A DNA stretch of 42,252 bases, from NCBI GenBank assembly GCA_016191815.1, contig JACPVI010000054.1, positions 1-42,252 on the forward strand, given 5' to 3'. Both the position numbers and the translations under genes were made by a program. Origin of the DNA: Myxococcales bacterium. Lineage in GTDB: Bacteria > Myxococcota > Myxococcia > Myxococcales > Myxococcaceae. Shown here piece after piece: positions 17,557 to 25,981 of this stretch (positions within the stretch are counted from its first letter, which is position 1; each line of letters starts with the position of its first letter). The notes under the pieces were generated by a model. That model was not told the origin of the DNA, searched no databases, and was given only the letters and a program-made list of their open reading frames with translations.

Positions 17557-17577
17557 GAGTAGTGAAATCCACTACTC
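17557..17577 (+). promoter_or_regulatory. Palindrome over the antitoxin start codon (putative operator)
   Basis: A perfect 8-bp inverted repeat, GAGTAGTG / CACTACTC, with a 5-bp spacer. The GTG start of the antitoxin (17562-17564) lies inside the left arm. Toxin-antitoxin operons are normally repressed by their own antitoxin bound to palindromes at the promoter, so this is a good operator candidate. In mRNA it would also form a hairpin hiding the start codon. Confidence 0.5.
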
Positions 17578-17900
17578 GGAAGAGGGCCGCTGGCGCCCGC
17601 AGGCTAGAGCCCGGACCGTTGAGTGTCCCGCTCACCTCCGAGCTTCGCAGGCGCCTTGCCGCCCAGGCCAGCAAGCGAAAGCTGAAGACGGCCACCGCCG
17701 CCCGCGTCTTCCTCGATGAGCACCTCGGCGAGCTGGAGGACGCGATCGAGCTCAGCCGCTCCGAGGAGTGGCAACGCGCCCAGGCCTGGGCGACCTGGGA
17801 GAAGATTGATGCCGGCGACCGCCGGGAGGTGCCGCTCGACCGGATCCGAGCGCGCTTCAAGCGGGCGAAGGCGCGCTTGAACCCTCAAGCCAAGCGATGA
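17562..17900 (+). CDS. Antitoxin of a ParD/ParE-type toxin-antitoxin pair
   Basis: 112 residues. A basic N-terminus leads to VPLTSELRRRLAAQASKRK, resembling a ribbon-helix-helix DNA-binding segment (about residues 22-60). A helical C-terminus (FLDEHLGELEDAIELSRSEE) would wrap the toxin. The stop overlaps the toxin start in ATGA, the usual order and coupling for antitoxin before toxin. The addiction-module role is inferred from order, size and the partner. The protein is longer than many ParD antitoxins, with about 20 extra residues at each end. Confidence 0.72.
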   Translation: MKSTTRKRAAGARRLEPGPLSVPLTSELRRRLAAQASKRKLKTATAARVFLDEHLGELEDAIELSRSEEWQRAQAWATWEKIDAGDRREVPLDRIRARFKRAKARLNPQAKR

Positions 17901-18223
17901 GCAGCCGCCGGGTTCGCCTCCACCCCGACTTCGAGGCGGATGTGCGCGCCCAGATCGACTGGCTGGTCACCCATCGACAAGCACGCTGGCTCGACAATCT
18001 GGACCAGGGTCTGCAGGGCGTTGTCGAGCTGCTGTCCGCGTTCCCGGGAGCCGGCGCAGTCGTGGGTCGACGAGAAGGCCGGCAGCTCCGGCGGCTGCTT
18101 TTCCGGAAGGGCCCCTACCTCGTTTGGTACGTGGTAGACGGAAACGACGTATGGCTCCTGCGGCTCTTCCACGCGCGGCAGCGGCGGCCGGCTCCGAATC
18201 CGGCCAGATGGTTCAGGCGGTAA
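17897..18223 (+). CDS. RelE/ParE-superfamily toxin
   Basis: 108 residues. RVRLHPDFEADVRAQIDWL is the ParE-type N-terminal strand-helix, followed by two helices and the C-terminal beta strands with RQLRRLLFRKGPYLVWYVV and DDVWLLRLFHARQ-like pattern (here GNDVWLLRLFHARQ). The R/K-rich RRLLFRKGPY and terminal HARQRR are the usual surface of the toxin. ParE members poison gyrase and RelE members cut mRNA; the HARQ ending favours the ParE-like group but the target cannot be assigned. Translationally coupled to the antitoxin. Confidence 0.8.
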   Translation: MSSRRVRLHPDFEADVRAQIDWLVTHRQARWLDNLDQGLQGVVELLSAFPGAGAVVGRREGRQLRRLLFRKGPYLVWYVVDGNDVWLLRLFHARQRRPAPNPARWFRR

Positions 18224-18345
18224 TGCTCGGCCCCGGAGTTGCCGGACGCGGGCCGCCGTGTTGGCGGCGACCCCGCTGGTGGTCTTCCTCAGTCGCCTGG
18301 CCGACTGCGGGTCTGACGCTCCGACGCTGGCCGGCGAACAGCCGG

Positions 18346-19365
18346 TCACCTCGGCTGAGCCACACTCACACGCGGATCGAGCGGAGGAGGGGCAAGCGCG
18401 GCGATGAACTCCGCTCCGGAGCGGAGCCTGTCCCGCTGGAGCACCAGCTCGGTGGAGCCACGAGTGCTCGTCCAGCAGTCCCGGCAGGCGGATCCCTGCG
18501 CCTGCTCCCGCAGCCGCCGCCCGATTTCCTGAGCGGGGACCGTGAACAGGTTTCCCACCGCCGGGTCGCGCTGCTCCAGGCAGCGGTACACATCGCCGCC
18601 GGAGTCGATGAACAGGAACAGCTCGCCCGCCCGGCAGTCGCCGATTCCACCCGAGAGCGCCTTGTCGAATCCGTCGAGGTAGCCGCTCAGCGAGGCGAAG
18701 TGAGGGTAGCGGCGCTTCAAATCCAAGAGCTTCTCGGCCACGCCGGGAGCCGGTGGGGACATCGAGCCCCGATGGCGGCTGTAGAGCGTTAGCCGGAACG
18801 GCACCCGCAGCTCCGCCGACAGCTTCAGGAGCGGTTCCAGGTCCGCGAAGTTGTCTTCCAGGAGCACCGCGTTCATGTACGCCCGCGCGCGGTGGCGCGG
18901 AGCCTCTTCCCTCAGGTGCCGGAGCGCGGCGATCGCCCTCGCCCAGCTCCCCCGGATTCCCCTGCGCGAGTCGTGGCGATTCGGATCGGCGTAGTCCAAA
19001 GAGACGCTGATCTCCTGCATCCCCGCCTCGAAGAGCGAGCGGGCCCGCTCGGCGGTCATGAACCAGCCGTTGGTGATCAGCGTGGGGAAGTGCTGGCGGG
19101 CGATCAGCCGAGTCATCGCGGGCAGGTCGGCCCGGATGGTCGGCTCGCCACCCGAGACGCACACGATGCAGGTGCCCAGCTCGCCCAACCTCTTCGAAAG
19201 CTCGCCCACGCGCTCGGCCGACAGCTCCTCGGCCGGCCGAGTCGGCTCACGGTAGAAGTCGCAGAACGAACACCGGAGGTTGCACCTCCGAGTGAGCTGC
19301 AACACCACGTACGCCGGCCGGGCCTTCGCCGCCGCCGACACCAGCTTGAGCGCCTTGCCGATCAT
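18346..19365 (-). CDS. Radical SAM protein with SPASM/twitch-like C-terminus
   Basis: 339 residues from the ATG at 19365, with GGGGGAA upstream. TRRCNLRCSFCDF at residues 25-37 holds the CX3CX2C motif that binds the radical [4Fe-4S] cluster. VSGGEPTIR is the SAM-binding GGE motif. The C-terminus has further cysteines (GDCRAGE, GDVYRCLEQ, ACRDCW), as in SPASM or twitch domains that carry extra clusters. VGNL between them also fits. Such proteins modify peptides or coenzymes; no precursor peptide gene is evident nearby. It is divergent from the cytochrome operon and sits where the front of the truncated cytochrome at 19494 should be. Confidence 0.88.
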   Translation of the reverse strand: MIGKALKLVSAAAKARPAYVVLQLTRRCNLRCSFCDFYREPTRPAEELSAERVGELSKRLGELGTCIVCVSGGEPTIRADLPAMTRLIARQHFPTLITNGWFMTAERARSLFEAGMQEISVSLDYADPNRHDSRRGIRGSWARAIAALRHLREEAPRHRARAYMNAVLLEDNFADLEPLLKLSAELRVPFRLTLYSRHRGSMSPPAPGVAEKLLDLKRRYPHFASLSGYLDGFDKALSGGIGDCRAGELFLFIDSGGDVYRCLEQRDPAVGNLFTVPAQEIGRRLREQAQGSACRDCWTSTRGSTELVLQRDRLRSGAEFIAALAPPPLDPRVSVAQPR

Positions 19366-19493
19366 CGTTCCCCCTGGGTCGCCGGTGTTCCAAAGTCGCG
19401 ACCGCAGTCGAAATCGACTCCTCCCGGCCTTCCCTGTCAACGCGAATCGCGTGCACGAGCAGGACCGCGAGGCCGGAGGGAAGGGTAAGGCCT

Positions 19494-19828
19494 GTGCTCT
19501 TCTGGCAGGACGTGCGCAGCTGCGTGAAGTGCCACCCCGACACCAAGGCGGCCTGCGGGGGGGCCAACCCTCCCTGCGGCTTGGGCCAGGTGTGCAGTGC
19601 TGGAAAGTGCGTGAACGAGGCGTGGAAGAAGCGTCGACGGAAGTGTGCCTGTCGTGCCACAACACCGAGCCGGCCGCTGGCCACGCCGCGATCAACACCT
19701 TTCAAGCCTCGGGGACGGCGAACGAGACCTGCCAGGTGTGCCACGGCGAGAAGGCGGAGTTCTCAGTGGAGAAGGCGCACGACATCAGCTCACCGTACGT
19801 CCCGCCGTACCCGCGTACGGAGCTGTAG
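19494..19828 (+). pseudogene. Truncated, frameshifted multihaem c-type cytochrome remnant (OmcA/MtrC-like C-terminus)
   Basis: From a GTG at 19494, one frame reads RSCVKCHPDTKAACGG, then PCGLGQVCSAGKCVNEAW. Near 19620-19640 the cytochrome-like sequence jumps to another frame: STEVCLSCHNTEPAAGHAAIN, ETCQVCHGEKAEF and finally YVPPYPRTEL. Three CXXCH sites are seen in total, but no signal peptide. The order of the motifs and the final xHxxxxPYVPPYPRE-like tail resemble the C-terminus of OmcA/MtrC-family decahaem surface cytochromes as I know them. The front two-thirds is missing and is replaced by the divergent radical SAM gene. A sequencing error could explain the shift but not the truncation. 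Confidence 0.6.
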
Positions 19829-19848
19829 TGCTTGGGAGGAGCACTTCG

Positions 19849-20238
19849 ATGAACCACACTCACCATCCAAGGATCGTCATCTGGCTGTCCGCTCTGGCCC
19901 TGGCGTTCGCGGGGGTCCTCTTCGCCGGCGGGGCTGCCCACGCCCAGCCGAAGGACAAGAAGCTCGATCGGCTGTGGAAGGCGAAGTGCTCCTCTTGCCA
20001 CGGGATGGACGGCAAGGGCGACACCGAGAAGGGCAAGAAGATGGCCATCGAGGACATGACCTCGCCGGAGTTCCAGAAGAAGTACACGGACGAGCAGATG
20101 AAGAAGGCCATCCTCGAGGGCGTGAAGGAGGTCCGCGACGGGGTCAAGAAGGAGATGGACCCCTTGAAGGACGAGCTGAAGCCCGATCAGGTGGACGCGT
20201 TGGTGGGGTACGTACGCTCCCTCGGCGCACAGAAATGA
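19849..20238 (+). CDS. Periplasmic monohaem cytochrome c
   Basis: 129 residues. Signal peptide cleaved after about AAHAQ (residue 28). One haem site, CSSCHGMDGKG, then KGKKMAIEDMTS with a Met that could be the distal ligand, and a C-terminal helix with VDALVGYVRSLG, typical of class I (cytochrome cbb3-subunit-like) folds. The ATG at 19849 has GGGAGGAG about 8 nt upstream. Its stop overlaps the next start (ATGA). It probably shuttles electrons in the periplasm to or from the neighbouring complexes. Confidence 0.88.
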   Translation: MNHTHHPRIVIWLSALALAFAGVLFAGGAAHAQPKDKKLDRLWKAKCSSCHGMDGKGDTEKGKKMAIEDMTSPEFQKKYTDEQMKKAILEGVKEVRDGVKKEMDPLKDELKPDQVDALVGYVRSLGAQK

Positions 20239-21512
20239 GCCGCCCGGCCCCGCGAATCAGCAGGCGGGGCGGGGCGGTGGCGACGGCCTTCTTCGCTTCT
20301 TCCTTGGCGCTTCCCGCCAGGGCGGACGTGGAGGCCACCTCCACCACCGTCCTCACCGCGCGTCCCGAAATCCGCGCCGGCCAGGCCTACGGCGCGCTCC
20401 CGCTCATCGAGCTCTTGGGGCTCTCCGCCTCCGGGTTCGACAACCCGTGGGTGACGGATGCGCGAGTGCGGGTTTCGGCCTGGGGCGAGCTTCGCCCCTC
20501 GGAGCTGCCCGCCCGCGGCTCAGCCTCCGGCGATGTGGATCTCGCTTTCGCCGAGGGGAAGTTGTTCGAAAAGCGCCTGCGCCTCACCCTGGGCCGGCAG
20601 TTCGTCTTCGGAGGCGGGGCCCGCTCGGCTCATCTCGATGGCGCCTCCGGCGAGGTGCGCCTTTCCAGCGGGCTCGGGCTCCTGGCCTACGGAGGGGCCA
20701 CGGTGGTGCCGAGGTTTGCCGTCCGGCGGGGCGACGCCCTGGCCGGCGCCCGGGCTTTCTGGTCGCCCAGCTTCGATACCGAGTTGGGGGTCTCCTTCAT
20801 CCAGGTGCTGGAGCGCGGGCTCTCGGCGCGGCAGGACCTCGGCGTCGACGGCCGCTGGGAGCCGAGCCGAGATCTGACCGTCGCCGGTCACGCGCTCTAT
20901 AGCCTGGCCGAGCGGCGCCTGGCCGAGCTGGACCTCGGCCCGCGCTGGCAGATCGGAGAGGGCGTCGAAGTCTCCGCCCTCTACCGGCGCACCTCGCCGG
21001 ATCTCTTCCTGCCGCGTAGCTCGATCTTCTCGGTCTTCGCCGAGCAGAGCCGCGACGAAGCGGGGGCGGGAATCCTGTGGCACCCCAGGCCGAGGCTCGG
21101 CCTCTATGCCGACTGGCGCGCGGTGTGGGTGGGCGAGGGCCTGGGGACCGACGCCGGCGGGCAGCTCACCTTGGGGCTGGGACCTCTGTCGAGGACGCGC
21201 CTCTCCGCGCAGGCGCGCGTGCTCCAGATTCCGGGCTCGGGCTACGTCCGCGCCCGCGCCACCGCGAGCCACCGGCTCCCCTCGGACCTTTCCCTCGCCC
21301 TGGACGCCGATTGGTTCCTGCTCGACCGGCCGGTGAACGGCGAGCGGATGTCGATCGCCGCGGCCGCCGTGGCCAGCTGGCCCTTCGCCCCCGAGTGGCT
21401 GGCCGCCCTGAGCGTGGGGGCCGGCAGCACTCCCACTTTCCAGAGCCGCTTCGAGGTCCTCGCCAAGGTGGGGTACCGCTTCTCTACCCGGGCAAAGGAG
21501 ACCGCCAGATGA
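20235..21512 (+). CDS. Outer-membrane beta-barrel protein (porin of a putative porin-cytochrome conduit)
   Basis: 425 residues. Signal peptide (AVATAFFASSLALPARA). The rest is alternating beta strands with aromatic girdles (VRVSAWGELR, LRLTLGRQFVFGG, LGLYADWRAVWVG, LTLGLGPL) and a terminal strand VLAKVGYRFSTRA. No haem site and no repeats. The pattern is that of a barrel of perhaps 18-22 strands. Coupled by ATGA to both the cytochrome upstream and the 13-haem cytochrome downstream, as barrels are in Mtr/Pcc-type conduits. A conduit function is inferred from context; sequence similarity to MtrB or OmbB cannot be judged by eye. Confidence 0.72.
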   Translation: MSRPAPRISRRGGAVATAFFASSLALPARADVEATSTTVLTARPEIRAGQAYGALPLIELLGLSASGFDNPWVTDARVRVSAWGELRPSELPARGSASGDVDLAFAEGKLFEKRLRLTLGRQFVFGGGARSAHLDGASGEVRLSSGLGLLAYGGATVVPRFAVRRGDALAGARAFWSPSFDTELGVSFIQVLERGLSARQDLGVDGRWEPSRDLTVAGHALYSLAERRLAELDLGPRWQIGEGVEVSALYRRTSPDLFLPRSSIFSVFAEQSRDEAGAGILWHPRPRLGLYADWRAVWVGEGLGTDAGGQLTLGLGPLSRTRLSAQARVLQIPGSGYVRARATASHRLPSDLSLALDADWFLLDRPVNGERMSIAAAAVASWPFAPEWLAALSVGAGSTPTFQSRFEVLAKVGYRFSTRAKETAR

Positions 21513-22603
21513 GCCCGGCTCCCATCCGGCGCCGGCGGTTCCTCGGGCGCTCCCGGTTTGTGGTGATCTCGGCGGCGTTCCTCTCGGTGGCCTGCGCCTC
21601 GCTGTGGGCCAAGCTCACCTCCTCGCGCGACCGCATCAAGTCGCCGCACGCGCGCCACATCGAGGCCAAGGTGGACTGCCTCACCTGCCATGAGGAGATC
21701 TTCGAGGCGGCGGCGCTCACCGAGCGGCACCTCCCCAAGGAGAAGAAGTGTCTGGAGTGCCACCGCGAGGAGAAGGAGAAGGGAAACTGCGGCTACTGCC
21801 ACACCCGGCCGGCCGAGCCGGAGAGCTACGCCCCCCGCGGGCGCACCTTGGTGATGTCGCACCAGAAGCACCTCGAGCTGGAGGAGGTCCAGGAAGACTG
21901 CCGCAAGTGCCACCTGGAGCTGCCCGAGCCCGACCGGGCCATTCTTCCGCCGCCGATGGACCGCTGCCGGGGCTGCCACCGGCACCAGGAGGAATACGCC
22001 GGCGGGGAGTGCGCCGCTTGCCACCTGGACCTCGGCCGCTTCCCGCTCCGCCCGGTGTCGGTGTACTCGCACCGGCTGGACTACGGGCGAAACCACCGGC
22101 AGGACGCGCGCTCGCGCACCGCCGCCTGCGCCACCTGCCACGAGCAGGCCTTCTGCAAAGACTGCCATTCCCAGACGGTGGCGGCGCGGGTGGAGGAGCT
22201 GCTCCCGGGGCGGGTGGACCGCGCCTTCATCCACCGCGGCGACTACGAGGGGCGCCACTCGGTGGAGGCCCGCGCCGACGGCGCCCTCTGCCAGAGGTGC
22301 CACGGGCTCAGCTTCTGCCATGGCTGCCACACCGCCAGGGGACTCACCCCCGAGGGAGCGCGGCCGCTCAATCCGCACCCCTCGGGATTCGGAGATCCCG
22401 CCTCGGCCTCCTTCCACGGGCCGGCGGCGCGGAGGGACATCGTGCGGTGCGCCTCCTGCCACGAGCAGGGAGCCGCTTCGAACTGCGTCGACTGCCACCG
22501 GGTCGGCGGGATCGGCGGGAACCCGCACCCGGCCTCGTGGCTGTTGCGGCACGACAAAGAGGAGATCCAGCGGAATGCGATGTGCCTTTCTTGCCACCCG
22601 TGA
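21509..22603 (+). CDS. 13-haem c-type cytochrome with N-terminal anchor
   Basis: 364 residues with thirteen CXXCH sites: CLTCH (residue 57), CLECH, CGYCH, CRKCH, CRGCH, CAACH, CATCH, CKDCH, CQRCH, CHGCH, CASCH, CVDCH and the terminal CLSCH. A basic N-terminus and one hydrophobic segment (about residues 17-33) give a signal anchor or uncleaved signal. One haem per about 24 residues after the anchor matches wire-like cytochromes such as MtrA. Right after the barrel gene (ATGA overlap), it is the best candidate for the haem wire threaded through, or docked to, that barrel. It lies in the periplasm. Confidence 0.88.
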   Translation: MSPAPIRRRRFLGRSRFVVISAAFLSVACASLWAKLTSSRDRIKSPHARHIEAKVDCLTCHEEIFEAAALTERHLPKEKKCLECHREEKEKGNCGYCHTRPAEPESYAPRGRTLVMSHQKHLELEEVQEDCRKCHLELPEPDRAILPPPMDRCRGCHRHQEEYAGGECAACHLDLGRFPLRPVSVYSHRLDYGRNHRQDARSRTAACATCHEQAFCKDCHSQTVAARVEELLPGRVDRAFIHRGDYEGRHSVEARADGALCQRCHGLSFCHGCHTARGLTPEGARPLNPHPSGFGDPASASFHGPAARRDIVRCASCHEQGAASNCVDCHRVGGIGGNPHPASWLLRHDKEEIQRNAMCLSCHP

Positions 22604-22711
22604 TCGCGGTGCGCGCTTGCATCGATTCTGGCTCCGAGCCCGCTCAGCCCGAGCGCAGTCGAGGGCCGACCTCAGCGCGGGAGATCACCGCCGTATGAGG
22701 AGCTCCGCCCG

Positions 22712-23242
22712 ATGACCTTCCCGCGCACGCGCCGCATCGCTCCCTACGCAGCCTTCGCGGCGGCGGCGGTGCTCGCAGCCGTGGTCGGCGACGCCGCCCG
22801 GTCGCGCACTGCGCAGCCGTTCCCGCACAACCACGCGGTGCACGTGCAGGGCAAGGTGGACTGCCTGCAGTGCCACGCCGGGGTGCTGGATGCGGCGGAG
22901 GACCGCTTCCCCACGTTGGCCACTTGTCTCAAGTGCCACAAGGACCCGCCGGGCGACAACCCGGGGAAGAAGCTCCTCGCCGAGCTGGCGGAGAAGAAGG
23001 CGAAGCTCGAGTGGATCTCGCACGTCCGCGAGCCGGACCACGTCTTCTTCTCCCACGAGCGGCACGTGGACGTGGCGGAGCTGGAGTGCACCATCTGCCA
23101 CGGCCCGATCGCCAAGGCGAAGGCTCCTCTGGGTGGGCTCGAGCCGATGGAGATGGACCGGTGCATGGGCTGCCACGGCGAGCACCGGGACAGACCGGCC
23201 GCGGCGCGGGCCGAGCTGGACTGCGCTTCCTGTCACAGGTGA
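22712..23242 (+). CDS. Pentahaem c-type cytochrome (electron-transfer subunit of the NrfD complex)
   Basis: 176 residues with five CXXCH sites: CLQCH (about residue 51), CLKCH, CTICH, CMGCH and the terminal CASCH. FPHNHAVHVQGKVDC and FFSHERHVDVAELEC are the His-containing stretches before haems seen in cytochrome c3/c7-type folds. An N-terminal hydrophobic segment (AAFAAAAVLAAVVGDAA) exports or anchors it. GAGGAG lies about 9 nt before the ATG. Placement just before a Mo-family, Fe-S and NrfD set matches the cytochrome subunit of ActA (five haems) or QrcA (six). A 108-bp gap separates it from the 13-haem gene, the only real gap in the operon. Confidence 0.88.
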   Translation: MTFPRTRRIAPYAAFAAAAVLAAVVGDAARSRTAQPFPHNHAVHVQGKVDCLQCHAGVLDAAEDRFPTLATCLKCHKDPPGDNPGKKLLAELAEKKAKLEWISHVREPDHVFFSHERHVDVAELECTICHGPIAKAKAPLGGLEPMEMDRCMGCHGEHRDRPAAARAELDCASCHR

Positions 23243-23249
23243 CGGAGAG

Positions 23250-25301
23250 ATGAGCGACGCGAGCCGCAGAGACTTCCTCAAGCTCACCGTGGTCGCCGGC
23301 GCGGCCGCGGGCCAGGCGGCCTGCTCGGAGCTGGTGCCCCAGGAGCGGATTCGCCCGAGGCCGGGGCCGGAGGAGCGGATCAAGACCGCCTGTGGCGCCT
23401 GCTCCGCGGGATGCGGGCTCACGGTGCGGAAGGTGGGGGAGAACGCGGTCCAGCTCGAAGGGTTGCCGGGCCACCCGCTCAACGGCGGGGGCCTCTGCCC
23501 GCGCGGGGTGGCCGAGATCCAGAACCTCTATCACCCGGAGCGGCTTAGGGGCCCGATGCGGGCGGCGGGACAGCGGGGCTCCGGCCGCTTCCAGCCGATC
23601 GACTGGGACACGGCGCTCGGCACGGTGGCCGAGAAGGCCAAGGGAGGCGGAGTGCTCCTCGGGCTGGGAGACGTCTCGGCGGTGGAGCGGATCCTCCTCG
23701 CCCGCATCGCCTCGGCCTCGGGCTGGAAGCTCGTCCAGGCGGCGACGCCGCTCGGCCAGCCGCCTCTGGAGGCGCTCCGGGGGGCGCTGGGGAGCGACGA
23801 GTACTCCTTCGACGTGGCGCATTCCGACTGCGTCCTCGCGCTGGGCCACGACTTCCTGCAGGCCTCGCCGTCGCTCGCCGAGGCCCAGCGGGCCGCCCTG
23901 GCGGTCCGCACCGCCCGGCCCGTGCGCGGAAGGATGATCTACGCCGGGCCCCGGCTCTCGGTGACCGCCATGTACGCCGATCGGTGGATCCCGGTCGCTC
24001 CCGGGGGCCTTGCCCACCTCGCCCTGTCGGTGGCTCACGCCATCCTGGCCGACCAGGCGCGGGCGGCGCTGGAACGCTTCGAGGCGGTCTCCGCCCGCGC
24101 CACCGACTTCCTCGCCTTCCGCGAGCTGGTCACCCAGCCGGCGCTCTCGCCTTCCAAGGTGGGCCCCGAGCTGGGGATCCCCGAGCGCGTCATCCTCGAG
24201 CTGGCCTCGGAGCTCTTGGCCTGGCCGCGGCCGCTGGTGATGGTGGACCGCGCGGACCATGACCTCCAGCTCGCCGGGATGGCGCTCAACGTCCTCCTCG
24301 GCGCGGTGGACAGGGAGGGAGGGGTGGTGAGCCGCGCCCCGCTCAACCTGCCCGCCGAGCTGCGCGCTCCCCAAGTCGAGACCTCGGACCTCCCGAAGAG
24401 CGACCAGGCGCAAGCGGTGCTGCTCTACGGGGCCAACCCACTGTACCTGTGGCCCAGCGGCGAGTGGTCTGCCGCCCTCGAGCGGGCCGCCTTCGTGGCG
24501 AGCTTTGGCCCGTTCGCCGACGAGAGCGCCGCGGAGGCCGAGATCCTCTTGCCCACCTCCACCGCGCTCGAGTCCCGGCAGCTCTCGCTGGGCCATGCGA
24601 TGGACGGGGCGGCCCTTTTGACCGCCGGGCCCGCGGCGGTGGAGAAGCTCTACGACACCCTCGAGGGGCCGGAGGCGCTGATCCGCCTTGCCCAGAAGCT
24701 CGGCGTGGAGCTGCCCTGGAAGGACGCAGGGGAGTACCTCTCGGCTTTCGCCGACGCGGTCGGCGCCTCAGAGCTCTTGGAAGAGGGCGGCTTCAAGGTG
24801 CTGGCCACCTCGCGCGTCCACCCGGCCGAAGCGGAGACCCCTCCCACCGGCGCCCCGGTCCGCCTGGGGGCAGAGGAGCTGCGAGGGGTGAAGGCGGCCG
24901 GAGGCGAAGGGCTCTCGCTCGAGATCTACGTGCCCAGCGCCTTCAACGGCGGGCTCGGGGCGCACCTGCCGTACCTGCACGGCATCGCGGGCACCGAAGG
25001 GCGCGAGGCGTTCAGGACCCTGGTGGTGTTGCACCCGAAGGCCGCGGCGGAGGCGGAGGTGAAGGAGGCGGCGCCGGTCTACGTGCAGTCTCCGCGAGGC
25101 CGGATCGCGGGCATCGCGCGCCTCTCCGACGCCATCCGGCCCGATGCGGTCGCCATCGCGCTCGGGCTCGGCAGGCGGGCGCTCGGCCATTGGGCGGAGG
25201 GGCACGGGGCCAACCCGCTCACCTTGCTCTCGGAGGACTCCCGGGGCTACGGCGGGGTGGGGTGGAGATGCTGCCGGGTGAAGGTGGGGAGGTTGGCATG
25301 A
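23250..25301 (+). CDS. Tat-exported molybdopterin-oxidoreductase-family subunit
   Basis: 683 residues. SRRDFLK (residues 5-11) followed by a hydrophobic stretch is a Tat signal, so it folds before export. C48, C51, C55 and C83 (CGACSAGCG...GLCPRG) bind an N-terminal [4Fe-4S] cluster. GRMIYAGPRLSVTAMYADRW and LLYGANPLY are family segments of Mo-bisPGD enzymes. The protein is short for the family, and the part between the cluster and GRMIYAG looks reduced, with no clear Mo-ligand loop. It resembles the QrcB and ActB subunits, which keep the fold but lack the cofactor; this is inference. Overlaps the next gene by ATGA. Confidence 0.85.
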   Translation: MSDASRRDFLKLTVVAGAAAGQAACSELVPQERIRPRPGPEERIKTACGACSAGCGLTVRKVGENAVQLEGLPGHPLNGGGLCPRGVAEIQNLYHPERLRGPMRAAGQRGSGRFQPIDWDTALGTVAEKAKGGGVLLGLGDVSAVERILLARIASASGWKLVQAATPLGQPPLEALRGALGSDEYSFDVAHSDCVLALGHDFLQASPSLAEAQRAALAVRTARPVRGRMIYAGPRLSVTAMYADRWIPVAPGGLAHLALSVAHAILADQARAALERFEAVSARATDFLAFRELVTQPALSPSKVGPELGIPERVILELASELLAWPRPLVMVDRADHDLQLAGMALNVLLGAVDREGGVVSRAPLNLPAELRAPQVETSDLPKSDQAQAVLLYGANPLYLWPSGEWSAALERAAFVASFGPFADESAAEAEILLPTSTALESRQLSLGHAMDGAALLTAGPAAVEKLYDTLEGPEALIRLAQKLGVELPWKDAGEYLSAFADAVGASELLEEGGFKVLATSRVHPAEAETPPTGAPVRLGAEELRGVKAAGGEGLSLEIYVPSAFNGGLGAHLPYLHGIAGTEGREAFRTLVVLHPKAAAEAEVKEAAPVYVQSPRGRIAGIARLSDAIRPDAVAIALGLGRRALGHWAEGHGANPLTLLSEDSRGYGGVGWRCCRVKVGRLA

Positions 25302-25981
25302 GCCGCTGGGGCATGAGGATCGATCTCGACCGGTGCACCGCCTGCGGCGCCTGCGCGGTGGCCTGCGCCCAGGAGAACAACGTTCCTCTCGGGCAACCGG
25401 CGAAGGCCTTCCAGCACCTGGTGCGCTGGCTGGAGCTCTTGCCGGTCAAGCGCGGCGAGTACCCGCGCGCCGACGTGCGAGTGTTCCCGATGCCCTGCCA
25501 GCACTGCGACAAGCCGCCCTGCACCAAGGTGTGTCCGGTCTACGCCACCTACCGGAGCCCCGAGGGGCTGGTGCCGCAGATCTATCCTCAGTGCATCGGC
25601 TGCCGGTACTGCGTCAACGCCTGCCCCTACACCTGCAAGTACTACAACTGGGAAGATCCCCAGTGGCCCGAGCCGATGGAGCGAGGCCTCAACCCGGACG
25701 TGTCGATCCGGACCAGGGGCGTCACCGAGAAGTGCAACTTCTGCCTGCACCGGCTGCAGAAGGCGCGCGACGCGGCCGCCATCGACGGCAAGGAGCTGGA
25801 CCCCAAGGACTACCGGCCGGCCTGCCAGGTGATCTGCCCCACCGAGGCGATCTTCCTCGGGGACATCGATGACCCGAGCGGCGACGTGGCCTCGGCCCGG
25901 GAGGACCCCAGGGCGATGCGCTTGCTCGAAGAGCTGGGGACGGAGCCGAAGATCACCTACCTCAAGGAGCGAGGGCCGTGA
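25298..25981 (+). CDS. Four-cluster ferredoxin-like Fe-S subunit
   Basis: 227 residues. The cysteines group as for four [4Fe-4S] clusters: CTACGACAVAC (from residue 13), CQHCDKPPCTKVC, CIGCRYCVNACPYTC, and CNFCLH with a later PACQVIC. This is the electron-transfer subunit of complexes built on NrfD membrane proteins. No Tat signal, so it would be exported with the Tat-dependent catalytic subunit or face the same compartment. ATGA overlap upstream, GTGA downstream. It would link the NrfD subunit to the Mo-family subunit and the pentahaem cytochrome. Confidence 0.95.
   Translation: MSRWGMRIDLDRCTACGACAVACAQENNVPLGQPAKAFQHLVRWLELLPVKRGEYPRADVRVFPMPCQHCDKPPCTKVCPVYATYRSPEGLVPQIYPQCIGCRYCVNACPYTCKYYNWEDPQWPEPMERGLNPDVSIRTRGVTEKCNFCLHRLQKARDAAAIDGKELDPKDYRPACQVICPTEAIFLGDIDDPSGDVASAREDPRAMRLLEELGTEPKITYLKERGP

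Noticed and set aside
22604-22711. Possible small gene or promoter in the only gap of the cytochrome operon.
   Set aside because: No open frame with a start and ribosome-binding site and no convincing promoter or hairpin seen.
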